From IMG/VR virus record IMGVR_UViG_3300025122_005335, positions 1-64,000 of that record: a stretch of DNA of 64,000 nt; one strand, written 5' to 3'. Below are positions 23,900 to 32,169 of this stretch, piece after piece. Both the position numbers and the translations under genes were made by a program. The stretch's first letter is position 1. Each line of letters begins with the position of its first letter. The notes under the pieces are model-generated. The model ran no database searches and was not told where the DNA came from. It saw only the letters and a program-made list of their open reading frames with translations. The stretch comes from a virus.

Positions 23900-24378
23900 T
23901 ACTTAGGTAACTTGTTTATTGCTTGAGAACCACCAGCGTCTGGTGGAGCAGTTGGTGCACCAGTACTATTATCGTCTATTTCGGGACCTTCACTTTGATA
24001 AGGTTTCCTTTGAACTATAACATCTAAATTATTGGTCATAGACTCAATAATATTTTTTATTTTTTTACATTTTTTAATAAACCCATCTAAACTTGCTGCA
24101 GCATTTTCGCTTTCAAAAACAACAGGATTTTGTTTTGTTTGCATTGCTTTTGCTTGCACGTTATCAGCAGCTAGATATAACCCGCCAAGATCTTCAACTA
24201 TATGAGTTAAAGGAAAGGGTAACTGTAAGGGAGCTCTATCATTTTCATTTCTACCAGATGCTTGTAATAAATCTGCTACCGTGACATGAGAGGCTTTTTG
24301 TTCTCGAGTAGCAATACCTCTCACCCACTTATTATACATTTTTATTTGATCTTCTTCTAAAAGTTTTTTACTACCCAT
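23899..24378 (-). CDS. Hypothetical late protein, 159 aa
   Basis: Begins MGSKKLLEEDQIKMYNKWV; the next gene contains a similar GSKKL block. A perfect TATAAATA lies 5 nt before the ATG. The central part is helical (GLYLAADNVQAKAMQTKQ) and the C-terminal tail is Pro/Gly/Ala-rich and disordered. Probably a virion or assembly protein; family unknown. Confidence 0.6.
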   Translation of the reverse strand: MGSKKLLEEDQIKMYNKWVRGIATREQKASHVTVADLLQASGRNENDRAPLQLPFPLTHIVEDLGGLYLAADNVQAKAMQTKQNPVVFESENAAASLDGFIKKCKKIKNIIESMTNNLDVIVQRKPYQSEGPEIDDNSTGAPTAPPDAGGSQAINKLPK

Positions 24379-24383
24379 ATTAA

Positions 24384-24391
24384 TATTTATA
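24384..24391 (-). promoter_or_regulatory. Late promoter box, 5 nt before start 24378
   Basis: Perfect TATAAATA on the minus strand, 6 bp from the divergent box at 24398. Confidence 0.75.
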
Positions 24392-24397
24392 AAAAAG

Positions 24398-24405
24398 CAT
24401 AAATA
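24398..24405 (+). promoter_or_regulatory. Late promoter box, 5 nt before start 24411
   Basis: CATAAATA on the plus strand, back to back with the minus-strand box. Confidence 0.7.
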
Positions 24406-24410
24406 TATAC

Positions 24411-24842
24411 ATGAGCTTTTTCGGTAAACATTTTGTTAGATTGTTAGAACAAGAAGAAATAGAAGATACAGTAACAATTACTGACACAGAAGCTATGGAG
24501 ACACAGTTAGATCCAGGCACAGAAGTAACAGATTATGAAGTGGATGCACCAACTCTAGACGGTGGTGAAATTACAGCACAGAGTAATGCAGCACAAGCCA
24601 GAGAATTAGTAGACATCATTGCCGCTATGGAAGAATTTACTAATTATCTTAATAGTGAAAAAGCTGATTCAGTTCAATCTCTCCTTCATGCAGCTAGTTG
24701 TGATACGCTTTTTAATAAAATTGCAGGTGCTGAAACTAAGAAGATAGCGAGAGTTGCAATGGAGTTAAGTTCACTAATTGAAAATCTTAAAGGGTATCTA
24801 CATACTGTAGAAACAGGTCCAGGTGCCGGGCAAGCGCGTTAA
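24411..24842 (+). CDS. Acidic late protein with targeting-like N-terminus
   Basis: 143 aa. The N-terminus MSFFGKHFVRLLEQEEIEDT is amphipathic and ends in L-x-x-E. An acidic low-complexity stretch follows, and then a predicted helical bundle from about residue 60 (AARELVDIIAAMEEF-like). It has a late box 5 nt upstream. Tail to tail with the primase gene (4-bp overlap). Best read as an internal head protein candidate. Confidence 0.6.
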   Translation: MSFFGKHFVRLLEQEEIEDTVTITDTEAMETQLDPGTEVTDYEVDAPTLDGGEITAQSNAAQARELVDIIAAMEEFTNYLNSEKADSVQSLLHAASCDTLFNKIAGAETKKIARVAMELSSLIENLKGYLHTVETGPGAGQAR

Positions 24843-25876
24843 TTTATTTGAGACATCAGAACTTTACCCTTCAATCCTGAATGCGAGTGTTCGTCAATAA
24901 AGGTTGTAGGGATTTGATTTGTTTTAAGCCCCATTGCAATATCATTAAAATCTTTATATTTTGTACCTAATTTTTTTGGCCAAATGAACACTTTATGTCC
25001 TTGATCTAATAAAATCGAAGTTTTGTTTTTTGCAGCTTGATCTTTCCATTGCGAATCTAACACTATTATTTTTTTGTGTAATGGAAATGCTTTGAGTTGG
25101 TTATGTTGAAGTTTTGTATACAAACTATCACTATTTTCAGTGATACCAGCTACTGCTACACCGTTAGAAACAAAGCATGCATCAATAGGGCCTTCAAAAA
25201 TATAAATTGTGTCTTCTTTATCTGTTACCTGGTTAATATTAAAAATACTTTTTTCGCTTCTTATTTTAGATAGATATTTTGGGCTGTAAGAATGGTCTGT
25301 AAAAATTAATGTTCTTGTTTGATAATGAATTATTTTGTTGTTTGTATCATAGAACGGTACAACTAATCTATTTTTGTGTGTTTTATCTTTTAAAGAAATA
25401 TATAAAGCTTTTGGTTTGTTTATTGCTGTATCTAATTTTCGATTATTGATATAGTGCAATGCTTGCTTTATAATATTATTTCCTTTGTAATATTCGATTT
25501 GATTTTCGTCAAATAAATTAATACTATCTTCAGGTAATTTTTGTTTTAATATTTTTTCTACAAAAGTGTTTATTTGCTGTTCTTGATTAATATCTTTTGG
25601 TAATATATCAAATTCTTTACTTTCTTCTAATAATTTTTCATATGTTTCTCCAGATACCTCAATTATCCAATTTAAAGGACTTGAATGCCACCCACAATTG
25701 TGACAATGAAAATAGTTATCTTTTACTACGTAAAATAATCGTCGTTTTCTTCCCCAAGATTTACCTTCTCTACATACCGGGCAACCACCTTGATAGGTTT
25801 TAGCTAGTCTATTATACTTAGGTCTCCCTGCATATTGATAAAATTTTTGTACTATATATGCCTCTGGTAACACCAT
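24839..25876 (-). CDS. gp61: DNA primase gp61
   Basis: 345 aa, about the T4 gp61 length (342). It makes RNA primers with helicase gp41. The N-terminal zinc ribbon has GGCPVCREG and YFHCHNCGWHS. The TOPRIM domain has IYIFEGPIDACF, with the Glu and Asp expected to bind metal, and a later KIIVLDSQW. TATAAT lies 9 nt before the ATG. The helicase, clamp and gp32 genes are nearby on the same strand. Confidence 0.9.
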   Translation of the reverse strand: MVLPEAYIVQKFYQYAGRPKYNRLAKTYQGGCPVCREGKSWGRKRRLFYVVKDNYFHCHNCGWHSSPLNWIIEVSGETYEKLLEESKEFDILPKDINQEQQINTFVEKILKQKLPEDSINLFDENQIEYYKGNNIIKQALHYINNRKLDTAINKPKALYISLKDKTHKNRLVVPFYDTNNKIIHYQTRTLIFTDHSYSPKYLSKIRSEKSIFNINQVTDKEDTIYIFEGPIDACFVSNGVAVAGITENSDSLYTKLQHNQLKAFPLHKKIIVLDSQWKDQAAKNKTSILLDQGHKVFIWPKKLGTKYKDFNDIAMGLKTNQIPTTFIDEHSHSGLKGKVLMSQIN

Positions 25877-25885
25877 ACCAAAGAT

Positions 25886-25891
25886 ATTATA
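25886..25891 (-). promoter_or_regulatory. TATAAT box upstream of primase
   Basis: Minus strand, 9 nt before the ATG at 25876. Confidence 0.35.
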
Positions 25892-25893
25892 TA

Positions 25894-26100
25894 TTACTTC
25901 TGCACGTCTTCAATGGAAACAATTCCTTTTCTTATAAATGCACCACTTGCTGGGTCAATCCAATGAGCTTCTGTATAAATTTTACCGCCTCTTTCTATTT
26001 TATGAATACGAGGAAAACACGACTCACCAGATATTGGGCTAGCGATTGGAACTGCTCTAACCATTTGCATATTGTTAATGTTGTTATTCTGTTGTAGCAT
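25894..26100 (-). CDS. Hypothetical protein, 68 aa
   Basis: Small protein with an Asn/Gln-rich start and a central block HKIERGGKIYTEAHWIDPAS that looks like a small beta domain. The start overlaps the end of RNase H. Family unknown; placed between RNase H and primase. Confidence 0.5.
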   Translation of the reverse strand: MLQQNNNINNMQMVRAVPIASPISGESCFPRIHKIERGGKIYTEAHWIDPASGAFIRKGIVSIEDVQK

Positions 26101-27025
26101 ATCTGTTGTTTATATATTTATTATTTAATAGATTGACTTTATCTACAAGTTCTTGGATAATATCAGTTGAAAAGAATGAGTTAACCCATTTGTCTCTATT
26201 TGTTACTATACCGTCGATTCCCAATTCACAACACCTATTAAAGAATTTGGTTGAATCTTTTTTTGGCATACCCTGTTGTAATTGTTCCTTGTATGAAATT
26301 TCTTCTTCTTTATAGTATCTCCACCCATATTGTAGATCCATCATGTCATGATTGTGTTCGTAGACTTTAAAGTTTTCTTTTGTTAAAATTTGATCCCAAT
26401 GTGGTGTCTTGTTGTATTTTTCCAATAACTTTATCGCTCTTTTATGACCTATTTTTGGTAATCCTTTTATATTATCACTGTTATCACCAATAATAGATTT
26501 GTAATCTAAAAAGTTTTGAAGAGATACCCCTTTAGTGAAGTTCTCAAAGTTTTCTTTTGTTATTGCTGCTTTTTGGATAGGGTTAAAAACCAGAGTATCC
26601 TGATCGATAAGTTGATACAAATCTTTGTCTACTGTAATAATTTGTTTCTTTCCATGTAACACTTCTGTTAACCAACTTATAACGTCATCAGCTTCTAACC
26701 TATATGGGTATATACTCTTTATTCCTAAGTGATCCATTAATTCTCTCAACGTTTCATCATTTTTGTGAGCTTCTTTAGCTACTTCACCGTCTCTATTGCT
26801 CTTATAGTTTCCTTTTGATGTGGTTTTTCTGAAATTAGATGAAGGATATAGGAGTTTTTTATCCCATGCTGCATATATATGATCAGGTTTAAATTTATCT
26901 ACATAAGATTTGACTGATCTTAAAAACATTAAGGTGGCCATATTAATATTACCGTCTTTTATGTTTTTGTTTACCCAGAAAATTCTATAGAGTAAATTAT
27001 TTGCGTCTAGAATAAGATTTTTCAT
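26084..27025 (-). CDS. rnh: RNase H / 5'-3' FEN-type exonuclease
   Basis: 313 aa, close to T4 RNase H (305). It removes RNA primers on the lagging strand. Metal-binding acidic residues are visible in LILDANNLLYRI, the IYPYRLEADDVISWL block and ITVDKDLYQLID. The helix-hairpin-helix motif is YKSIIGDNSDNIKGLPKIG. The start overlaps the upstream 73-aa gene. Confidence 0.92.
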   Translation of the reverse strand: MKNLILDANNLLYRIFWVNKNIKDGNINMATLMFLRSVKSYVDKFKPDHIYAAWDKKLLYPSSNFRKTTSKGNYKSNRDGEVAKEAHKNDETLRELMDHLGIKSIYPYRLEADDVISWLTEVLHGKKQIITVDKDLYQLIDQDTLVFNPIQKAAITKENFENFTKGVSLQNFLDYKSIIGDNSDNIKGLPKIGHKRAIKLLEKYNKTPHWDQILTKENFKVYEHNHDMMDLQYGWRYYKEEEISYKEQLQQGMPKKDSTKFFNRCCELGIDGIVTNRDKWVNSFFSTDIIQELVDKVNLLNNKYINNRYATTE

Positions 27026-27218
27026 TCTTTTTACCCTTTCTATTATTAGATTTGTTGTTACCCTTATCAGAAAGTATAAAAAGTCTTTCTTTTACCGCTT
27101 TTTTCACCTTAGTTTTAGTGTTCGTAGAAGCAAATTCATACTTCGCAAATTTTTCAACTAATGTATCGATTTCTTTTTCGTTTTTTGCTTTGAGGATCGT
27201 GTCTCTTAACGAATTCAT
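26997..27218 (-). CDS. Hypothetical basic protein, 73 aa
   Basis: Start set to ATG 27218; a TATAAT box lies exactly 6 nt upstream, and the TTG two codons earlier is unlikely. The protein has two helices followed by a very basic Lys/Arg/Asn tail (KGNNKSNNRKGKKNEK), suggesting nucleic-acid binding. It heads the RNase H/primase unit and overlaps the RNase H start. Confidence 0.55.
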   Translation of the reverse strand: MNSLRDTILKAKNEKEIDTLVEKFAKYEFASTNTKTKVKKAVKERLFILSDKGNNKSNNRKGKKNEKSYSRRK

Positions 27219-27224
27219 ACCCAA

Positions 27225-27230
27225 ATTATA
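27225..27230 (-). promoter_or_regulatory. TATAAT box, 6 nt before start 27218
   Basis: Minus strand; likely promoter of the RNase H/primase unit. Confidence 0.45.
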
Positions 27231-27261
27231 GAGTATCTATATAGGATGTCAACTAACTTTG

Positions 27262-27552
27262 TTAATTTGTTGCTTCATATTGAGCTTTAATAACGTTATA
27301 TACAGCTTTGGGTAGAACTTCTACAAAGTCTACTATTCCTTCTTTTAGACCGCTTTCAAAATCGTTTTTAGGTACTTCTATTTTTTGATTATGGGGTATT
27401 GTTAAAAATATATGTTTTTCGGGGGTAGTAAGTATATAAGCGCAAAAATGACCAGCATAATCACCATTTTTTATAGCATATAAATATCTAGGTTTGGGTT
27501 TTTTGGTATTTCTTATAATATTCGATAATTTCATTCCATTCATTCCTATCAT
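27262..27552 (-). CDS. Hypothetical protein, 96 aa
   Basis: Three ATG codons (27552, 27543, 27534) could start it; all lie inside the end of rmlB. The body looks like a small beta domain (GDYAGHFCAYILTTPEKHIF) followed by two helices. Family unknown. Confidence 0.5.
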   Translation of the reverse strand: MIGMNGMKLSNIIRNTKKPKPRYLYAIKNGDYAGHFCAYILTTPEKHIFLTIPHNQKIEVPKNDFESGLKEGIVDFVEVLPKAVYNVIKAQYEATN

Positions 27553-28429
27553 TTATACTTCTTTTTGCAGAAAACCCTAAGTCTTTTATTTTATTAAAAT
27601 TTAATGCATATCTATAATCATGACCAGGTCTATCAGTAATGTATTTAATTTTAGCAGAAGTATCCGTATATTTAGCAATCATTTTTGCTATTTCATTGTT
27701 TGATATTTCTTCTCCTGTCCCGATATTGTAAACTTCTCCTGACTTTCCCTTTTCAGAAACTAATATAATACCTTCAGCATGATCTTCTGCATGTATCCAT
27801 TCACGTACATTATTACCGTCACCGTAAATTGAAATTTCTTTATCGTTTATTGCTGAAAAAATAGATTTTGGTAGTAACTTCTCTGCATGTTGACCTATTC
27901 CAAAATTATTACAACAACGGGTAACTCGAATATCCATTCCATATGTCTTACAAAATGACAATGCAATCAAATCTGAGCTAGCTTTTGAAGCTGAATAGGG
28001 TGAATTTGGTTTTAAAGGTTCATTTTCGTCCCAACTTTCAAGATTACCCGTTAATGCACCGTATACTTCATCGGTGGATACATGAACTACTGGCTTGTTA
28101 TATTGTTTTGCTAAGTTCAATACGTTCATTGTACCTATTATATTGGTATGGGCAAATATATTAGGGTCTGAAATGCTATTATCTACGTGAGATTCAGCTG
28201 CTAAGTGAAATATTTTGTCAAATTTATGAATTCTGAAGACACTTCCTAACATTTTCTCATCTAATATGTCACCCTTTATATTCCAGGTGTTTGGAACTGA
28301 CTTTTTATCTACATACTCACACGCGTATGTTTGTTTGTCATAAACAATTGAATTATATCCTCTTTTTTTGAGGCTTCTTATTAGGTGACCACCAATAAAC
28401 CCATAACCACCTGTAACTAAAACATTCAT
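27488..28429 (-). CDS. rmlB: dTDP-glucose 4,6-dehydratase RmlB
   Basis: 313 aa extended SDR. NAD loop TGGYGFIGGHL (residues 6-16), HLAAESHVDNS, catalytic STDEVYG and YSASKASSD (Y-x3-K) are all RmlB signatures, as is the C-terminal RPGHDYRYALN. It makes dTDP-4-keto-6-deoxyglucose from the RmlA product. It overlaps the upstream epimerase/reductase gene by 4 bp, so the two steps are co-translated. Confidence 0.93.
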   Translation of the reverse strand: MNVLVTGGYGFIGGHLIRSLKKRGYNSIVYDKQTYACEYVDKKSVPNTWNIKGDILDEKMLGSVFRIHKFDKIFHLAAESHVDNSISDPNIFAHTNIIGTMNVLNLAKQYNKPVVHVSTDEVYGALTGNLESWDENEPLKPNSPYSASKASSDLIALSFCKTYGMDIRVTRCCNNFGIGQHAEKLLPKSIFSAINDKEISIYGDGNNVREWIHAEDHAEGIILVSEKGKSGEVYNIGTGEEISNNEIAKMIAKYTDTSAKIKYITDRPGHDYRYALNFNKIKDLGFSAKRSINDRNEWNEIIEYYKKYQKTQT

Positions 28430-29439
28430 ATATCTTTATCACCTAATTGAATAATGCTTTCTTCTTGTCCTTTTTTATCTGCTATGTAACTTTTAACGGT
28501 TTTATCTAAAAATTCTTTATCAACAGTTGTAAATTTGTGTAAGTTCAAATCAGAAGCTATCTTATTTGACAAAATACAATTACTTCTTTTAGCTACTGTA
28601 ATATTTTCTTTATAAAATTGTTCTTCAGAATAAAAAGTAATGTCATGTAACTTCCAATCCTTAGGTAACAGATTATTTTCGATTAATTGTTCTTTATTGT
28701 CATCAAAAACTTCAAATAACTCTTTGGAACTAAAAGTACCGCTACTTACTACGTTGTATATACCAAATGGTGGCGGTTGAATCAACATATTATAGACAAA
28801 ATTGAACAAATCATACAAATATGTTAAACTATTTGGTTCAGTTAAGATTTTTTTATAGCCTAACATTTTTGAAATAACGTTTTTTGGGTGATATATTTCA
28901 CCAAAAGGCATTCTTATACGCAAATTATAACAATTAAAGCTACTTGTTAAGCTTAATTCACCGGCATGTTTTGTTTTACTGTACCAAGATGAATCTGGTT
29001 CAAATAATCCAAAATTTGGTACAACTTCTTCATCATATCCAGATTTATCATCATTATACCCCGTAAAAATACAACCCGAAGAAATATTAACAAATGAAGG
29101 TATATTATTTGCTTGAGCTGCTGAAGCTAACGTTGTAGGTAGTACTGAATTTAAAAGCCACACTAGTTCTTTTTCTTTTTCTGCATCATCAACGTTTTTT
29201 TCTCCTGTATAACCAGAACAATTAATAATAGCATCAAAAGATGTGCCTTCGCTGTTATAATTAGTTAAAAAATCTAAGAATAAATTATAATCTCTATAAT
29301 TTATTTGTTCGCTAGAAATTGCATGTACTTCAAAATTTTCGTCTGCAGCTAAAAAATTACTAAGTTGGGATCCAATAAATCCCTTTCCTACAATTAGTAC
29401 TTTTGTAATCGGTGAATTTAATTCGGAATTTTCGCTCAT
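28426..29439 (-). CDS. NRS/ER-type bifunctional 3,5-epimerase/4-reductase
   Basis: 337 aa. NAD loop VGKGFIGSQL, INCSGYTGEKNVDDAE, NISSGCIFTGY and the catalytic YSKTKHAGE. The later blocks LRIRMPF, PKNVISKMLGYKKI, PNSLTYLYDL, GIYNVVSSG and KRSNCILS follow, in order, the plant NRS/ER (UER1) and giant-virus enzyme rather than bacterial RmlD. That enzyme does the work of RmlC and RmlD together, giving dTDP-L-rhamnose. No rmlC is seen in the window. TAAAAT lies 6 nt before the ATG. Plain RmlD is the alternative. Confidence 0.75.
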   Translation of the reverse strand: MSENSELNSPITKVLIVGKGFIGSQLSNFLAADENFEVHAISSEQINYRDYNLFLDFLTNYNSEGTSFDAIINCSGYTGEKNVDDAEKEKELVWLLNSVLPTTLASAAQANNIPSFVNISSGCIFTGYNDDKSGYDEEVVPNFGLFEPDSSWYSKTKHAGELSLTSSFNCYNLRIRMPFGEIYHPKNVISKMLGYKKILTEPNSLTYLYDLFNFVYNMLIQPPPFGIYNVVSSGTFSSKELFEVFDDNKEQLIENNLLPKDWKLHDITFYSEEQFYKENITVAKRSNCILSNKIASDLNLHKFTTVDKEFLDKTVKSYIADKKGQEESIIQLGDKDI

Positions 29440-29480
29440 AAAGATATTTTAATATTAATCCTATTGAGTTCCACCTGATA

Positions 29481-30239
29481 TTACCAGTATGTGATATTTA
29501 AATGGTTTGCTATACCGTATATTGTAGTATGAACAGGTTTGTCTATTACTTTTCTTATATGTTCTAAGTGAGGAGAGCTAGTTTCTTCACTTGCTACAAT
29601 ATATCCATGTTGGCCTTTAGTAAAAACATTGTCGATATACCATTTTCTTACATTGACGTTTAATTCATCCCAAGCAAAAGCAGAAATTACTAAATCATAT
29701 TTGTCTTTTACTTCATCATCAACAGAAATATTATAATTACCTAGATATTTTTTAACTAATTTAATTACATTTGGGTGATCGTAGTCATAATATGATTTTA
29801 TATCGCAATATTGACTTAATAATAAGAGCAACCCACCGTACCCTCCTCCGATTTCAACAATACTTGTTGGTTTGCAATTTGATAATATGTCACCCACTTG
29901 TTTTAAATAGCGAAGCGTTGATGGATCAATTGAAATCTTTTCATTATTGTTTCTATTAAAAAAATTTCCTTTAAATTTACGAGATGAGCTAATAAATTCA
30001 TCCCCTCCCAGCTTATCATTAATTAGATAACGGTTATCTTTTAATAATTCAGGATAATGTGTTTCTATATGACGTAAATATAAAGAACCCCTTTGTTTAT
30101 CGACGTGACTTAAAATTGTTGTGTATTCACCTGAAATTTTAAATCTAGAAAACACTTTTTCATTTTCTGAAGCTTGTTTACATATGTCGTAATACAGTTT
30201 TGCTTCTCGTTCTTCTACTACCCAAACACGGTTACCCAT
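29481..30239 (-). CDS. Putative sugar O-methyltransferase
   Basis: 252 aa. The SAM-binding loop is SIVEIGGGYGGLL near residue 125, followed by YYDYDHPNVIKL and DLVISAFAWDELN. This is the pattern of putative sugar O-methyltransferases found in surface glycan loci. It lies just upstream of the rhamnose genes on the same strand with its own TATAAT box 6 nt before the ATG. Methylation of a rhamnose-containing glycan is a reasonable but unproven role. Confidence 0.65.
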   Translation of the reverse strand: MGNRVWVVEEREAKLYYDICKQASENEKVFSRFKISGEYTTILSHVDKQRGSLYLRHIETHYPELLKDNRYLINDKLGGDEFISSSRKFKGNFFNRNNNEKISIDPSTLRYLKQVGDILSNCKPTSIVEIGGGYGGLLLLLSQYCDIKSYYDYDHPNVIKLVKKYLGNYNISVDDEVKDKYDLVISAFAWDELNVNVRKWYIDNVFTKGQHGYIVASEETSSPHLEHIRKVIDKPVHTTIYGIANHLNITYW

Positions 30240-30245
30240 AAACGT

Positions 30246-30251
30246 ATTATA
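30246..30251 (-). promoter_or_regulatory. TATAAT box, 6 nt before start 30239
   Basis: Minus strand; likely promoter of the methyltransferase/rhamnose unit. Confidence 0.45.
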
Positions 30252-30253
30252 TA

Positions 30254-30598
30254 TTATTCTAAGCTAGGTCCACCCATGGGACCAAACTGACTCATAACCA
30301 CTTTGTGTAACAAGTTGCATAAAGCATCATGTTGCATGTTATTAGTATGAATCATCTTTACTACACCGTTTCCATTTATATCATAACCAAGCATAATACA
30401 ACAATCCATATATTCTTTTAATATCCTATCGAGTTCTTTGTGATTAGAAAGCTTTCTTTGGTTTTCTGCTGTAAATTTTCTACTTACTAATGTTTCAAAT
30501 GCTTGCTTAATTTCTTTTTCAGAAAGGTCTTCTAGGGCCTTCTGCTTAGGTGCCGGTGTTGGTGACGGTGGCGTACCATTATCTTGTTTTGTGCTCAT
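30254..30598 (-). CDS. Hypothetical protein, 114 aa
   Basis: Pro-rich N-terminus (about residues 8-20) followed by a helical domain with a CC pair (DCCIMLGYDINGNG) that vaguely resembles an EF-hand loop. It overlaps the next upstream gene and is co-transcribed with the clamp. Function unknown. Confidence 0.55.
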   Translation of the reverse strand: MSTKQDNGTPPSPTPAPKQKALEDLSEKEIKQAFETLVSRKFTAENQRKLSNHKELDRILKEYMDCCIMLGYDINGNGVVKMIHTNNMQHDALCNLLHKVVMSQFGPMGGPSLE

Positions 30599-30929
30599 TT
30601 TTCTTTTTATAGTAAGGTGATAACTTGTTATTATTATTTACGCCCCAACTAACAATTAATTGTTCAATTACGGATTCCATCGATGGTGTATATAATTTAA
30701 AATTAGTAGGTATATTAATTCCACCATCGCTAAATTCAAAAACAGTATCAAAATCACTGTCGTAATTACTGTAACACGTACAAAAAATAGATTCTTCTCC
30801 GGGATTTATTAAAATTACCCATCTTCTTTTATCGTTTTTATCAAAATCGTTAAAAACGTCTAGTATGATAAACCCGTTGTCTCTTAATCTTTTTTTAAAG
30901 TAACCACATGTTTTAAGTTTATTTTTCAT
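30579..30929 (-). CDS. Hypothetical protein, 116 aa
   Basis: Alpha/beta protein with a basic start and end. RRWVILINPGEESIFCTCYS suggests a beta sheet. It begins immediately after the clamp gene stop, so it is in the clamp operon. No family recognised. Confidence 0.55.
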   Translation of the reverse strand: MKNKLKTCGYFKKRLRDNGFIILDVFNDFDKNDKRRWVILINPGEESIFCTCYSNYDSDFDTVFEFSDGGINIPTNFKLYTPSMESVIEQLIVSWGVNNNNKLSPYYKKKNEHKTR

Positions 30930-31649
30930 CTATACTTGAAGCCCAGGGACGATATATTTTAACATTACATTATCACTTGACACTTCAAAAGTACTTAGTC
31001 CTTGTTCTGTATTAATCCTTACTATAATTTCATTTTGATTTGTACTAGCTAACAAACGAACAATATCAAAATGTATCGGGAAGCTAAGATTGTCTGCATC
31101 TGTTTCATCACAAACTTTTATTGAATAACTATCGACAGAAGAATTAGACCTGTCTGTAATTTCAGCAAATATTTCTCCGTTGTCAATATTAAAATATAAT
31201 TTTTCCGACTCAGCTACAAAAGCAGCTCCTTTAGCTAGTTCGCTAATTTTAGACGAATTAATTTTAAATTCGATATTAAATGGTAGATTTAAAATCTTTT
31301 GTACACTTAATTTTGGAGCTTGAATAATATTATCATCTAAAAAATGATATTTAAATCGCAATTGCTTATCCTTATATGATATACAATTTTCTTTATATTG
31401 TAATTTTACTTCACTTAGTTCAATAAATGATAAAATCTTTTCTAATTTTCTTACGTTAGGTATATTTAAAATTAAATTGTTTTCTACTTCCAAATTATAT
31501 GATGCATATACTATCAACCCTTGCTCATTGTTTGTAATGCACTCTAGTTTATTGTTTTTACTTTTAATAATAATAGCTTCAGTCAATGCACTTATCGGAC
31601 GCAAATAATCTGTAACAAATTGATTTTTATTTTTGATGTTTATGATCAT
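30930..31649 (-). CDS. gp45: Sliding clamp gp45
   Basis: 239 aa (T4: 228). It is the trimeric clamp for gp43 and, in T4, a needed partner of late transcription. Length, the two-domain repeat pattern and C-terminal LKYIVPGLQV fit gp45. The order gp32, 161-aa protein, clamp is compact. A TATAAT box lies 5 nt before the ATG, with AAAGGAG further upstream. Confidence 0.82.
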   Translation of the reverse strand: MIINIKNKNQFVTDYLRPISALTEAIIIKSKNNKLECITNNEQGLIVYASYNLEVENNLILNIPNVRKLEKILSFIELSEVKLQYKENCISYKDKQLRFKYHFLDDNIIQAPKLSVQKILNLPFNIEFKINSSKISELAKGAAFVAESEKLYFNIDNGEIFAEITDRSNSSVDSYSIKVCDETDADNLSFPIHFDIVRLLASTNQNEIIVRINTEQGLSTFEVSSDNVMLKYIVPGLQV

Positions 31650-31654
31650 ACCTA

Positions 31655-31660
31655 ATTATA
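31655..31660 (-). promoter_or_regulatory. TATAAT box, 5 nt before gp45
   Basis: Minus strand. Confidence 0.4.
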
Positions 31661-31683
31661 GATACTCCTTTAAGAAGAACAAC

Positions 31684-32169
31684 TTACTTTTTTTCTTGCA
31701 AAAGATTTGCAATTTTATTTACTTTAGCTTCTATGTCAGATAATCTGTTAAAAATATCTTGTGCAGTAGCAGAATTATCAAAATTAAATTCAAATTGATT
31801 TGGATCGTGTTGGGTGGTTTCAGCCACGGGTTGAGGTTGGTGTTGTTGGTGGGGTTGACCCATTTGGGGTTGCATTTGAGGATTACCCACCAAGTTTAGA
31901 ATATCTCTATCCATCACCTCTTTGTTTATTTGTTTTGCTTTTAACCCTGAAGACTGTTCAATAATATTTGAGTTTACTTCATTAAGTTCATTATGCATTG
32001 CACCGAACATACCCCTAATGGCCATTGCATCCTCCATAGGATTACCCTGAGAGCTTTCGCTCTCAGGGTTATAATTTGGATCCAACCCAGCGCTATAATT
32101 TACATCTGTACGTTTCGGTTGAGCGTGCGGATCCGGACCTTGTCCTACAGGCTGTTGGGGTTGTTCCAT
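31684..32169 (-). CDS. Gln/Pro-rich hypothetical protein, 161 aa
   Basis: Starts on the gp32 stop (TAATG), so it is coupled to gp32. It has a Gln/Pro/His-rich, disordered N-terminus and centre and a C-terminal coiled-coil helix (NRLSDIEAKVNKIANLLQEK). A strong RNA hairpin followed by GGAGG and an in-frame ATG (32023) lies inside it, so a shorter product is possible. Its place between gp32 and the clamp suggests a replication accessory role. Confidence 0.55.
   Translation of the reverse strand: MEQPQQPVGQGPDPHAQPKRTDVNYSAGLDPNYNPESESSQGNPMEDAMAIRGMFGAMHNELNEVNSNIIEQSSGLKAKQINKEVMDRDILNLVGNPQMQPQMGQPHQQHQPQPVAETTQHDPNQFEFNFDNSATAQDIFNRLSDIEAKVNKIANLLQEKK
32044..32067 (-). promoter_or_regulatory. 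Intragenic GAAA-tetraloop hairpin
   Basis: CCCTGAGAGC-GAAA-GCTCTCAGGG on the mRNA strand, a 10-bp perfect stem with a GNRA-type loop, about 100 nt after the gp32 stop. No U tract follows, so it is more likely an mRNA-stabilising or processing element than a terminator. Confidence 0.45.

Noticed and set aside
32044-32067. Terminator within the 161-aa gene
   Set aside because: The stem is strong but no U tract follows, and the reading frame continues.
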